A stretch of 34,658 nucleotides of DNA, taken from an uncultured Bacteroidales bacterium (lineage in GTDB: Bacteria; Bacteroidota; Bacteroidia; Bacteroidales; UBA932). Below the pieces are notes generated by a model. That model was given only the letters and a program-made list of their open reading frames with translations, was not told the DNA's origin and made no database searches. Position 1 is the first letter of the stretch, and every line of letters begins with the position of its first letter. The position numbers and the translations under genes were made by a program. Below are positions 8,265 through 15,459 of the stretch, piece by piece. The stretch is from contig ONPI01000022.1 of assembly GCA_900319685.1 (NCBI GenBank), positions 1 to 34,658 on the forward strand, written 5' to 3'.

Positions 8265-8641
8265 TTACCTGCGCCTTCCCTTCCTGTGCTCCTGGTCTTT
8301 CTGGTAGGCCTGATACTGGTCCTCGGTCAGGATGCCTTTGAGAGCCTCTTCGTAGGCTTCCCTTCTTGCCTGCATCTCCTTCATCCTTGCCTCGAACTCC
8401 AGTTTCTTTCAGGTCTTTCCATCCTGAATGAATATTCCTTGTTGAGTTCCAGAAGTTTCGCCTTCTGAGCCTCATCCAGGCCGTATTTCTCGGCCATGCG
8501 GTCGGTCCGTTCCTGGATCATCGTAGCCTCATCCGGCCTTTCTCTTTGTGGTCTGTCCTGCCAGGATCCCCTGTGTCCCTGAGCGTTTGCAACTATGCCG
8601 AGCATCAGGGCTGCCATTGTGATAATGATTGTCTTTTTCAT
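8265..8641 (-). pseudogene. Small Spy/CpxP-like exported protein, interrupted by a one-base frameshift
   Basis: The 5' part encodes a signal peptide (MKKTIIITMAALMLGIVANAQ) and a charged helical region with the repeat-like core YGLDEAQKAKLLELNKEY. This frame stops early, at 8381. The sense continues in another frame as FEARMKEMQARREAYEEAL and ILTEDQYQAYQKD, ending at TAA 8265-8267. Together they give the layout of Bacteroidetes Spy-like or DUF4890 proteins of about 125 residues, with the LTxxQ-type motif. Adding one A near the short A-run at 8407-8409 restores a continuous Glu-Lys-Lys-Leu-Glu-Phe junction. It is either a recent inactivation or a homopolymer error in the sequence. Such proteins are periplasmic chaperone-like; the exact role is unknown. 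Confidence 0.8.
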
Positions 8642-8660
8642 GATTGTTTTTGTTTTCAAA

Positions 8661-8690
8661 GTAAGAAGCGGGACCATGCCCGCTCCTTAC
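8661..8690 (-). terminator. Hairpin between the exported protein gene and the Spy-like gene
   Basis: GTAAG-A-AGCGGG, a six-base loop, then CCCGCT-C-CTTAC form an 11-pair stem with one A/C mismatch. It sits 19 bases past the stop of the minus-strand gene at 8709. The bases after it on that strand are TTTGAAAAC, a weak U-run, so it may be an attenuator or an RNA-stabilising hairpin. It also borders a TTACTTTG promoter-like element of the Spy-like gene. Confidence 0.45.
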
Positions 8691-8708
8691 GGATTGATGG
8701 ATGTAACT

Positions 8709-9530
8709 TTATTTGAATCTAACCCTGTAGTTAGGGATTGCGAAGGCAATATCCTCAAGGATGTTCCATGCATAGAAGGTGCTGTAGCGGTCGCTTGGCT
8801 GGAAGCTAAGGCTGTAGAACGGCCCTCCGAACATCGACTCCCTCCACTGTGCAGTGATGTAGATCTTGATCCCTGCGCCTGAGCGCTTGAAATCGAATCT
8901 GATCCTGAAATGGTTGGCGGCAGCTGGATCTGCCCATCCGTGAGGAACCGGAATCATCGTCATGGAGGTGTTGAACCATCCGTAGGAGGTATCGTAGGTA
9001 TCGATGTCATAGAATCGGTTTCCCATAAGGTTGGAAACATATGCATATGCCTCTGCCTTGGTGAAAAACTTCGTATAGACAACGATCGTGGTCGCGTTGG
9101 TCCTGAGCTTCAGGTCAGCTGCGGTAAAAACTGGAACCGGAGCCATCAGCGGATGCATTCCCATGTGGGATGCTTTTTTCTCCGGACGGTATGGAACCTT
9201 CACAGTATTGTTACCTTTAGCTACAACTACCTTGTCCTGCTTCATGTCCACCTTGGCCATGTCCTTATTGCTGATCTGGCCGCCCAAGCGGGAACGGTCA
9301 TCCATTCGGTTCTGAGTCACGCTGCTTCGGTTCTGAGTCGCGCCGTTGCGGTTGTCCATCTGGATGCTGCGGGCGGCGGAGCGGGTATTCTCCTGCCTTA
9401 CCTGAGCATTACCCTGGCTTGAACGGCTTGCGCTGCTGCGAACCTGAGCTTTGAGCTCCGAAACGTTGAGCACAGCTGCCATCGCTATCGCGAGGAGTGC
9501 TGCCATTGAGATGTTGACTGACTTTTTCAT
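8709..9530 (-). CDS. Exported protein of unknown function with Arg/Gln/Asn/Ser-rich segment
   Basis: I do not recognise this 273-residue protein. It begins with a clear signal peptide (MKKSVNISMAALLAIAMAAV, probable cut after ELKAQ near residue 29). Residues 30-90 are low-complexity, rich in Arg, Gln, Asn and Ser with repeats of TQNR and VRQ/VRSS type. This is followed by a Lys/Val stretch (about 95-115) and a more ordered C-terminal domain (about 130-273) rich in aromatic residues. That domain has alternating beta-like segments and ends in YRVRFK. It is expected in the periplasm or outer membrane, and the final Phe-Lys excludes a classical outer-membrane-barrel C-terminal Phe. The neighbour downstream is another small exported protein. 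Either a soluble periplasmic domain or a surface-attached protein is possible. Confidence 0.7.
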   Translation of the reverse strand: MKKSVNISMAALLAIAMAAVLNVSELKAQVRSSASRSSQGNAQVRQENTRSAARSIQMDNRNGATQNRSSVTQNRMDDRSRLGGQISNKDMAKVDMKQDKVVVAKGNNTVKVPYRPEKKASHMGMHPLMAPVPVFTAADLKLRTNATTIVVYTKFFTKAEAYAYVSNLMGNRFYDIDTYDTSYGWFNTSMTMIPVPHGWADPAAANHFRIRFDFKRSGAGIKIYITAQWRESMFGGPFYSLSFQPSDRYSTFYAWNILEDIAFAIPNYRVRFK

Positions 9531-9696
9531 AACCGTAAATATTAAAGGTTTGTCTCAGGAAAGGCAAAATCTTGACCAAAACACGCATTTAAAACGTTTT
9601 ATCGACAAACTCCGCAAATGTCTCGACAAAACGGGATCAAACTGCGACGGATTGCCCGACCTGTTGATAACTCTTTGATAATTTTTCCAAAAGTGC

Positions 9697-9727
9697 TTTC
9701 CGGATGCGATGTTTTACAGTAACTTTG
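9697..9727 (+). promoter_or_regulatory. Bacteroidetes-type promoter for the PRTase-permease operon
   Basis: TTTC (9697-9700), a 19-base spacer and TAACTTTG (9720-9727) match the TTTG-N19/20-TAnnTTTG pattern with one mismatch. Transcription would begin near 9734, downstream of the in-frame ATG at 9709. This is the reason for choosing the ATG at 9757 as the start of the next gene. Confidence 0.65.
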
Positions 9728-9756
9728 AAACCCGGTTAGGACTAATCGGATTCTCA

Positions 9757-10830
9757 ATGAAACATAATCTCAACGATGCCGTTCTGACCAAGACTCGGCA
9801 TCAAAGTGTGTATAAACTCAAGGCCCCCGGGATCGTAAACGACTACCTGATAATCAGCGGCGACGGTACGAGGAGGCTGATGGCTTCCCCTGAAGTGGTC
9901 GGTTTCGGTTCCTACCAGAGCATGGTCCCGGCAACGATGAGGGGGATGCAGTACCTGGTGGACAACGGAGTGGTCGGAGATGTCAACATCCTCACCATCC
10001 TTAGGGGCGGCCTGAACTACCCGATCGAAGAATGTGCCTTCAGGGCAGGCCTGAGGGTCACCAACATGGACTTCCTCTCCTGTGAAAGGATAATCGAGAA
10101 TGAGGTCATCTCGGGGCTGGACGTACGGTACCAGAAAGTGCGGACCTGCAAGGACTGTGTCCTGATGGTAGGAGACATAATAGCTTCCGGAGCCACCCTG
10201 AGAATGTGCATGGACCATGTGATCGACTGGTTCCGGTCGCACGGAGGCTCGTTCAAGAGGATCATCTTCTTCACCATCGGAGGATCCAACGCCATCGACC
10301 TGATGGAAGCCCTTACTGACAAGATCAAGAGCTTCAGCCCAGGTTTCGAGGGCTTCATCTGCTTCTTCTACGAAGGAATATTCAATGTCTACCAGGACAA
10401 GGGTGTCCTCGGCTTCCAGGTACCGGACATCGACTTCTACTGGGGCGACGGAATCATCTCCCCTGAGTTCAGGGAATATGTCGTCGCACACGGATATTCG
10501 CTTTATGAGAAGTGCATCATCTACGATGGAGGTGCAAGGCGTTACGAGATTCCGGACCACTACAAAGAGGTCGTGGCATACTGGGAGGAAGTGCTTGAAG
10601 CGTCGGAGAGGACCGACATCATGGAACTGACCCAGGAGCGGCTTGGCTACAAGGCTCCGATAAGCTATGAAGACTGGCTGGAAGTGACCAGGCTCTCCGA
10701 GTTGGGAGACCTGCACGTACTCTACAGCGACGAGAGAGTCTTCCTTGCGAAGGCTCAGACGCTCAGCCTCAGGGAGGTGGCGTCGACCAGGCTGGAACAA
10801 TTCAAACAAACCCTAAAAGGATATGAGTAA
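9757..10830 (+). CDS. Phosphoribosyltransferase-like protein
   Basis: A 357-residue cytoplasmic protein with a type I phosphoribosyltransferase core. It shows ILRGG (about 81-85) and the PRPP-binding loop VLMVGDIIASGATL (about 135-148), which keeps one of the two usual acidic residues (Gly-Asp instead of Asp/Glu-Asp). The core is flanked by about 70 residues before it and a C-terminal region of about 190 residues not found in short salvage PRTases. The stop overlaps the start of the CodB-like permease by 8 bases, so the two are co-translated. A role in nucleobase uptake and conversion to a nucleotide is the natural inference. The base is not readable, since it is not a recognisable uracil, hypoxanthine or orotate enzyme. 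The ATG at 9757 follows the promoter by about 30 bases. Confidence 0.75.
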   Translation: MKHNLNDAVLTKTRHQSVYKLKAPGIVNDYLIISGDGTRRLMASPEVVGFGSYQSMVPATMRGMQYLVDNGVVGDVNILTILRGGLNYPIEECAFRAGLRVTNMDFLSCERIIENEVISGLDVRYQKVRTCKDCVLMVGDIIASGATLRMCMDHVIDWFRSHGGSFKRIIFFTIGGSNAIDLMEALTDKIKSFSPGFEGFICFFYEGIFNVYQDKGVLGFQVPDIDFYWGDGIISPEFREYVVAHGYSLYEKCIIYDGGARRYEIPDHYKEVVAYWEEVLEASERTDIMELTQERLGYKAPISYEDWLEVTRLSELGDLHVLYSDERVFLAKAQTLSLREVASTRLEQFKQTLKGYE

Positions 10831-12085
10831 AACTAACAAAAAGGTCGACGTCGACTACACTAATGGTCCTGTCGACGCCTCAGGTCGTAAAAGCAACTTG
10901 AGTATGTTCATGGTGATGCTTGGCTTCACCTTCTTCTCCGCCTCCATGTGGGTTGGCCAGAACATGGCTAACGGACTTGACTTCAAGGGATTCATCCTCG
11001 CCATCCTGCTTGGTGGCCTCATCCTGGGAGCTTATACCGGTGCACTCGGCTGGATCGGTGCTGAAAGCGGACTCAGCCTGGATATGCTTGCCAGGAGGAG
11101 CTTCGGCGAGAAGGGCAGCTACCTCCCGAGCGCGTTGATCAGCTTCACGCAGATCGGATGGTTCGGAGTAGGTCTGGCTATGTTCGCCATCCCTATCGCC
11201 AAGGAGATCCTCCATCTTGATGTCACCCCGGACTACATGCCATGGCAGGGATATCTCCTGGTGCTTATTGCAGGTATCCTGATGACCGCCAGTGCATACT
11301 TCGGCATCAAGAGCCTTACCATCATCAGCTACATAGCTGTCCCTGCGGTAGCTATCCTGGGTACGATCGCTATGGTAATGGCAGTCCAGAGAGGTGATTC
11401 CACTCTTATCGAGCAATTCGCGAAGGGTACAAAGGACCTGGGAGTGATAGCAGGAGCCGGACTTGTGGTCGGTTCATTCGTGTCGGGAGGAACGGCAACG
11501 CCGAACTTCACAAGGTTCTGCAAGAGCTCGAAGGTTGGCCTGATCATCACCGTGATCGCCTTCTTCCTGGGCAACTCGCTGATGTTCTTCTTCGGAGCCG
11601 TCTCCAGCATCTATGCAGGTGGAAACGACATCTTCGAAGTCATGCTCAACCTCAACCTGTTCTACATCGCGATCTTTGTCCTCGGCCTGAACATCTGGAC
11701 TACCAATGACAACGCCCTCTATACTTCGGGACTCGGCCTTTCGAACATATTCGGCATCTCGAAGAAGACGATGGTTCTCCTGGGCGGCCTCATCGGTACC
11801 CTTGCGGCTGTATGGCTATATTGGAACTTCTGCGATTGGCTCAATTATCTGAACTGTACTCTGCCTCCTGTCGGTATCATACTGATTTGCAGCTATTTCA
11901 CCCACAGGAAAGCATATCTTGACGATTCCGTTCCGAAGCGCCAGGTCAACTGGGCAGCCGTTATCGGTGTCATCCTGGGCGCATTGGTAGCCAACTTCGT
12001 CAAGTGGGGTATCCCTTCAATTAACGGTATGGCCGTAGCAGCAGCCTGCTACTTCATCGGCCTGGCACTCCAGAAGAAAGCTTAA
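10823..12085 (+). CDS. codB: Cytosine permease-like NCS1 transporter
   Basis: A 420-residue inner-membrane nucleobase permease of the NCS1 family, closest in layout to CodB, with about 12 hydrophobic segments. Family marks include FTFFSASMWVGQN near residues 34-46, GWIGAESGLSLDMLARRSFG, ALISFTQIGWFGVGLA, and ATPNFTRF in the sixth helix region. It would import cytosine or a related base with H+ or Na+. No cytosine deaminase (codA) is adjacent. Instead the gene is translationally coupled to a PRTase-like protein by an 8-base overlap. This suggests direct phosphoribosylation or a different base. A rho-independent terminator follows 25 bases after the stop. Confidence 0.88.
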   Translation: MSKTNKKVDVDYTNGPVDASGRKSNLSMFMVMLGFTFFSASMWVGQNMANGLDFKGFILAILLGGLILGAYTGALGWIGAESGLSLDMLARRSFGEKGSYLPSALISFTQIGWFGVGLAMFAIPIAKEILHLDVTPDYMPWQGYLLVLIAGILMTASAYFGIKSLTIISYIAVPAVAILGTIAMVMAVQRGDSTLIEQFAKGTKDLGVIAGAGLVVGSFVSGGTATPNFTRFCKSSKVGLIITVIAFFLGNSLMFFFGAVSSIYAGGNDIFEVMLNLNLFYIAIFVLGLNIWTTNDNALYTSGLGLSNIFGISKKTMVLLGGLIGTLAAVWLYWNFCDWLNYLNCTLPPVGIILICSYFTHRKAYLDDSVPKRQVNWAAVIGVILGALVANFVKWGIPSINGMAVAAACYFIGLALQKKA

Positions 12086-12110
12086 CGTATCACTCATAAA
12101 CCGATCGGGT

Positions 12111-12151
12111 ATCCCTCCGGACTGGCGCCGGGGGGATATTCATTTTTTTTT
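12111..12151 (+). terminator. Rho-independent terminator after codB-like gene
   Basis: A 10-base-pair stem (12111-12120 with 12128-12137, one G-U pair) closes a 7-base loop and is followed within six bases by nine T (12143-12151). This ends the PRTase-permease unit and separates it from the lipid genes. Confidence 0.9.
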
Positions 12152-12182
12152 GTAAATTAGCATGTTGATTACTGAAGAAATT

Positions 12183-13310
12183 ATGGCAATAACCATCAAG
12201 GAAGTGACTGGCAGGCAGGATCTGAGGCGCTTTGTAAGGTTCCCCAACGAGTTGTATGCAGGTAACGAGTATTACGTTCCGCAGATAGAAACGATGGAGC
12301 TCGATACCCTCACACCGGAAAAGAACAGGGCGTTCGAAGTCTGCGAAGGGAAATACTGGCTTGCGGAAGACGGGGACGGGAAGGTCATCGGGAGGATCGC
12401 AGGTATCATCAACTACAAGTACAACCAGAAGATCGGCAGGAAGCTCTGCCGCTTCGGATGGATCGATTTCATCGAATCCCAGGAGGTCGTACACCAACTC
12501 ATCGGCAAGGTCGAGGAATATGCCCGGGAGAAAGGGATGGACGTGGTGGAAGGCCCGGTCGGCTTCCTTGAATTCGACATCTCAGGAGTATTGGTGGAAG
12601 GATTCGACCAGGTTCCTACCGCATACGGGAAGTACAATTACCCGTATTACGAGCCGCTTATCCTTGCCGAGGGATATGTCAAGTCCACGGATTTCGTGGA
12701 ATACAGGATATCCGTCCCGACAGACCTCGACAGATACCATCGGATGGCCAGGATCGTCTCGGAAAGGTACGGACTGAGGGAAGGTGACTACAAGAGCAAG
12801 AGCGAGTTGCTGCGCAAGTATGTCGACGGGATATTCTCGGTGATGAATTCCTGCTACTCGAAGCTTCACGGCTTCTCCGAGCTCTCCCCTGCCCAGTGCG
12901 AGGACCTCAAGAAGCAGTTCCTTCCGAACATCAACATCGACTATGTTTCTGTGATCGTGGACAGGAACGACAAGGTGATCGGGTTCGGGATAACCTTGCC
13001 TTCACTGTCGCTGGCGCTCCAGAAAGCGAAGGGTCATCTGTTCCCGTTCGGTTTCATCCATGTCCTGAGGGCCCTGAGGAAGAACGACACCATCGATGCC
13101 CTTCTGATAGCGATCAGTGAGGAATACCAGGACAAGGGCGTGAATGCGATGATAGTTTCGAAGATCGGAGAAGGGATGAAGAAGAACGGTATCAAGTATG
13201 TCGAGAGTACACGCGAACTGGAGGACAACCACAACGTCCAGAACATATGGGGACGGTTCGAGCACCGGCTCCACAAGAGGGCCAGGGTTTACATCAAGGA
13301 ACTCCAATAA
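12183..13310 (+). CDS. GNAT-like acyltransferase, first gene of a lipid trio
   Basis: A 375-residue cytoplasmic or peripheral-membrane protein. I recognise it as a GNAT-fold N-acyltransferase-like family widespread in Bacteroidetes. The N-terminal half has KYWLAEDGDGKVIGRIAGI, a typical GNAT beta4/beta5 hairpin, and then a conserved block with GPVGFLEFDISGVLVEGFD. The C-terminal half has a second GNAT-like unit ending in NIWGRFEHRLHKRARVYIK. I prefer the ATG at 12183 to that at 12162, because a weak promoter-like TAAATTAG at 12153-12160 would leave the earlier ATG almost leaderless. A CDP-alcohol phosphatidyltransferase follows after 12 bases and then a PlsC-like gene, so N-acylation of a lipid backbone is plausible. 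Bacterial ceramide synthase and OlsB/GlsB are GNAT-fold precedents. Its true substrate is unknown. Confidence 0.7.
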   Translation: MAITIKEVTGRQDLRRFVRFPNELYAGNEYYVPQIETMELDTLTPEKNRAFEVCEGKYWLAEDGDGKVIGRIAGIINYKYNQKIGRKLCRFGWIDFIESQEVVHQLIGKVEEYAREKGMDVVEGPVGFLEFDISGVLVEGFDQVPTAYGKYNYPYYEPLILAEGYVKSTDFVEYRISVPTDLDRYHRMARIVSERYGLREGDYKSKSELLRKYVDGIFSVMNSCYSKLHGFSELSPAQCEDLKKQFLPNINIDYVSVIVDRNDKVIGFGITLPSLSLALQKAKGHLFPFGFIHVLRALRKNDTIDALLIAISEEYQDKGVNAMIVSKIGEGMKKNGIKYVESTRELEDNHNVQNIWGRFEHRLHKRARVYIKELQ

Positions 13311-13322
13311 CACAATATAGAC

Positions 13323-14030
13323 ATGGCAGACAAGAAAGCGGTAAGGATACAGAATTCCATCCTGAACGGAGCCGAGAAGAAGGCCCTTGCCTGGCTGGCG
13401 GAGAGACAGCCCAAATGGGTCGTTTCCGACATGCTCACATTGGTCGGTATCATCGGCGCACTGATGATCGGAGCCGGATTCGTGCTCTGTTCCAAGAACA
13501 TCAACTGGCTCTGGCTGAGCATCGCTGGCTTCGTCGTGAACTGGTATGGTGACTCCCTGGACGGAACCCTGGCCAGGGTCCGCAATACCCAGAGACCTCT
13601 CTACGGGTACTACCTCGACCACACGGTGGATTGTTTCAACGAAGCATTCATGTTCCTCGGATTGGGCCTGTCATACCTCATGCGTCTTGACATCGCCCTG
13701 ATGATACTCATCGTGTACCTGTTCCTGACGGTCAACGTCAGCGTCAACGCACATCTTAAGAGCGAGTTCAAGCTCACCTACGGAAAGCTCGGTCCTACCG
13801 AGTTCAGGGTGATAGCCTGCCTACTCATAATGTGCGTCATATTCTTCCCTTGCATAAGGGAATTCCATACTTCGATGCATTTCCTTGGACGCGAAGTGGC
13901 ATTGACTGCCCTTGACATCGCAGGACTCGTAATCCTCGCCGTCCTTGTTTTGATCTACTTGGTCACGGTAATCCAGGATGCACGCGGATACGCCAAGGCG
14001 GATCCGATGCCGGAAAGGAGGGACGACTGA
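13323..14030 (+). CDS. CDP-alcohol phosphatidyltransferase family protein
   Basis: A 235-residue integral membrane enzyme with about six hydrophobic segments. The full CDP-alcohol phosphotransferase signature is present: Asp77-x2-Asp80-Gly81-x2-Ala84-Arg85-x9-Gly95-x3-Asp99-x3-Asp103, seen as GDSLDGTLAR and GYYLDHTVD. It moves a phosphatidyl or similar group from a CDP-linked lipid to an alcohol. The acceptor (glycerol-3-phosphate, inositol-phosphate, serine or other) cannot be told from the sequence. It lies 12 bases after the GNAT-like gene and shares one base with the PlsC-like gene (TGATG), so the three are surely cotranscribed. It could be a standard phospholipid head-group enzyme or part of a specialised lipid pathway. 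Confidence 0.88.
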   Translation: MADKKAVRIQNSILNGAEKKALAWLAERQPKWVVSDMLTLVGIIGALMIGAGFVLCSKNINWLWLSIAGFVVNWYGDSLDGTLARVRNTQRPLYGYYLDHTVDCFNEAFMFLGLGLSYLMRLDIALMILIVYLFLTVNVSVNAHLKSEFKLTYGKLGPTEFRVIACLLIMCVIFFPCIREFHTSMHFLGREVALTALDIAGLVILAVLVLIYLVTVIQDARGYAKADPMPERRDD

Positions 14031-14911
14031 TGCCTCTCCTCCCCGTCTCCGAAATGGAGCGGTTCTCTCCGCTTTTCCGTGGCAAGGCCGGCAATCTTTT
14101 CGCCGGTTTCCTCCGGAAAGTGCTTTCCGTTGAAACCGTCTCGGACCTGAACGACCGGTTCAGCCATCTTGACGGTGCCGAGTTTGCGGGTGCGGTGCTC
14201 AAGGACCTCGGTATCAACTACAAGCTGGGTCATCCGGAAAGGCTGGCCGGGCTTCCCGACGGCCCGTTCATAACCATCAGCAACCACCCGTACGGAAGCA
14301 TAGACGGGGTGATCCTGGTGGACCTCATCGGCCATCTACGGAATGGATTCAAGGTGATGGTCAACGAGTTTCTGGATATGGTGGAACCATTGAAATCCAG
14401 CTGGATAGTAGTGAATCCCAAGACGGATGCAAGTACCGGAGTCACCGGAAAGAGCATCCAGGGAGTACGCCAGGTCCTTTCGCACCTCCACGCCGGCAAT
14501 CCCGTGGGGTTCTTCCCTTCCGGAGCTGTTTCCGACCTCAGCCTGAGGGAGATGAAGATACGGGACCGGGAGTGGCAGGAATCTGTGATACGACTTATAA
14601 AAAAGGCTCACGTTCCCATCGTTCCAATCCGTTTCTTCGACCATAACTCTTGGTGGTTCTATGAGTTAGGCCTTATAGACTGGAGGGTGAGGCTGCTTCA
14701 GCTTCCGCACGAAGTAGTCAACAAGAAGCACCGGAGGGTGCGGGTGGGGATCGGGAATATCCTGACCGTGGAAAAGCAGAAGGAGCACGGGAACCTGAAG
14801 GACTTCAGCGACTGGCTCAGGAGTGCCGTCTATGACATGCCTAAGCCTGAAGAATGGGTCAGGTACAACGACTATGTCGCGGAACGGGAAACAAAAAACA
14901 TCGAAAAATGA
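14030..14911 (+). CDS. PlsC-like lysophospholipid acyltransferase
   Basis: A 293-residue membrane-associated acyltransferase. The catalytic block is SNHPYGSIDG with His86 and Asp92, an HX5D form seen in Bacteroidetes relatives instead of classical HX4D. It is followed by GFFPSGAVS (about 160-168), the counterpart of the FPEGxxS substrate loop, with Ser-Gly replacing Glu-Gly. It transfers an acyl chain to a lysophospholipid or similar hydroxyl. The ATG overlaps the preceding TGA by one base. With the GNAT-like and CDP-alcohol genes it forms a three-gene lipid unit. Whether it makes ordinary phosphatidic acid or an O-acylated amino- or sphingolipid is open. Confidence 0.85.
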   Translation: MPLLPVSEMERFSPLFRGKAGNLFAGFLRKVLSVETVSDLNDRFSHLDGAEFAGAVLKDLGINYKLGHPERLAGLPDGPFITISNHPYGSIDGVILVDLIGHLRNGFKVMVNEFLDMVEPLKSSWIVVNPKTDASTGVTGKSIQGVRQVLSHLHAGNPVGFFPSGAVSDLSLREMKIRDREWQESVIRLIKKAHVPIVPIRFFDHNSWWFYELGLIDWRVRLLQLPHEVVNKKHRRVRVGIGNILTVEKQKEHGNLKDFSDWLRSAVYDMPKPEEWVRYNDYVAERETKNIEK

Positions 14912-14931
14912 TATACTTCCGCCTTTTTTGC

Positions 14932-14939
14932 TAACTTTG
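14932..14939 (+). promoter_or_regulatory. -7 promoter element of the tRNA gene
   Basis: TAACTTTG, a perfect match to the Bacteroidetes TAnnTTTG element, lies 10 bases before the tRNA. The -33 region is poor. It is close enough that the transcript would start just before the mature 5' end. Confidence 0.6.
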
Positions 14940-14949
14940 CACCTCGAAT

Positions 14950-15022
14950 GGGGTATTAGCTCAGCTGGTAGAGCGCAAGGTTCGCAATCTTGAGGTCAGG
15001 AGTTCGATCCTCCTATGCTCCA
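14950..15022 (+). tRNA. tRNA-Ala(CGC)
   Basis: A 73-base cloverleaf folds fully. The acceptor stem is GGGGTAT with ATGCTCC, the D arm GCTC/GAGC, the anticodon stem CAAGG with TCTTG and loop TTCGCAA, and the T arm AGGAG with loop TTCGATC and CTCCT; the discriminator is A. Anticodon CGC (14983-14985) reads GCG. The G3-U70 wobble pair, the identity mark for alanyl-tRNA synthetase, is present and supports Ala. CCA is not encoded. Confidence 0.95.
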
Positions 15023-15024
15023 CA

Positions 15025-15354
15025 TTACAGTTCTTTGGATTTGCGGGCCAGTCTTCTTATGCTCCTGAGCACTTCTTGGAGCTCCTGCAAGGTGTCGTAA
15101 AGCGCGTCCTGGGAAAGGACTCCGCGTGGCAGGTCCTTGTCGATCTCTCCCCTCTCATCCGCCTCATAATCACGCAGCCACTGCCCTGAGTCCATATATT
15201 CATCGAGGGCAATTATATCTTCCCACTTGCCCGAGAGCATGTCCAGCGAAGCCTGCGCGTGCTCCACGATTTCCGGCAACTGCTCGAACCTCTGGCTGTT
15301 AGCCATCACCCGATTCTCCGCCTCAGAGAGCGTCATATTCTTTTTCCTAGCCAT
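15025..15354 (-). CDS. DUF4298 family protein
   Basis: A protein of 109 residues from the ATG at 15354 (a start at 15366 adds four residues). It matches the DUF4298 family layout: an N-terminal helical coiled region, then a YMDSGQWLRDYEADE block and LPRGVLSQDALYDTL, which are the conserved family words. It is predicted to be soluble, acidic and largely helical, with no signal peptide. Its function is unknown. The stop is three bases from the tRNA 3' end on the opposite strand, so the two converge with no room for a terminator. Its upstream region faces that of the dehydrogenase gene across about 105 bases. Confidence 0.85.
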   Translation of the reverse strand: MARKKNMTLSEAENRVMANSQRFEQLPEIVEHAQASLDMLSGKWEDIIALDEYMDSGQWLRDYEADERGEIDKDLPRGVLSQDALYDTLQELQEVLRSIRRLARKSKEL

Positions 15355-15423
15355 ATCGATCCACAATAAACAGTTTAAAGATAAACATTTTCCCGATTAT
15401 GGCATTATTCGGAATAAAAGAAT

Positions 15424-15431
15424 TATCTTTA
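15424..15431 (+). promoter_or_regulatory. Probable -7 element for the dehydrogenase gene
   Basis: TATCTTTA, one base off TAnnTTTG, ends 28 bases before the start codon at 15460. No convincing -33 element is seen, so support is modest. Confidence 0.35.
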
Positions 15432-15459
15432 TCATTCAAGAATATAATCTCGCACAGAT

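Noticed and set aside
9295..9450. Possible tandem repeat or CRISPR-like array
   Set aside because: The repeated words (such as TTCTGAGT) are short and irregular and encode the TQNR-type low-complexity segment of the exported protein.
9709..9756. Upstream ATG as start of the PRTase-like gene
   Set aside because: It precedes the -7 promoter element, and its 16 additional residues would be encoded upstream of the predicted transcript start.
9754..10809. 351-codon open frame opposite the PRTase gene
   Set aside because: The plus-strand frame has a promoter, PRPP loop and coupled permease; the reverse frame has none of these.
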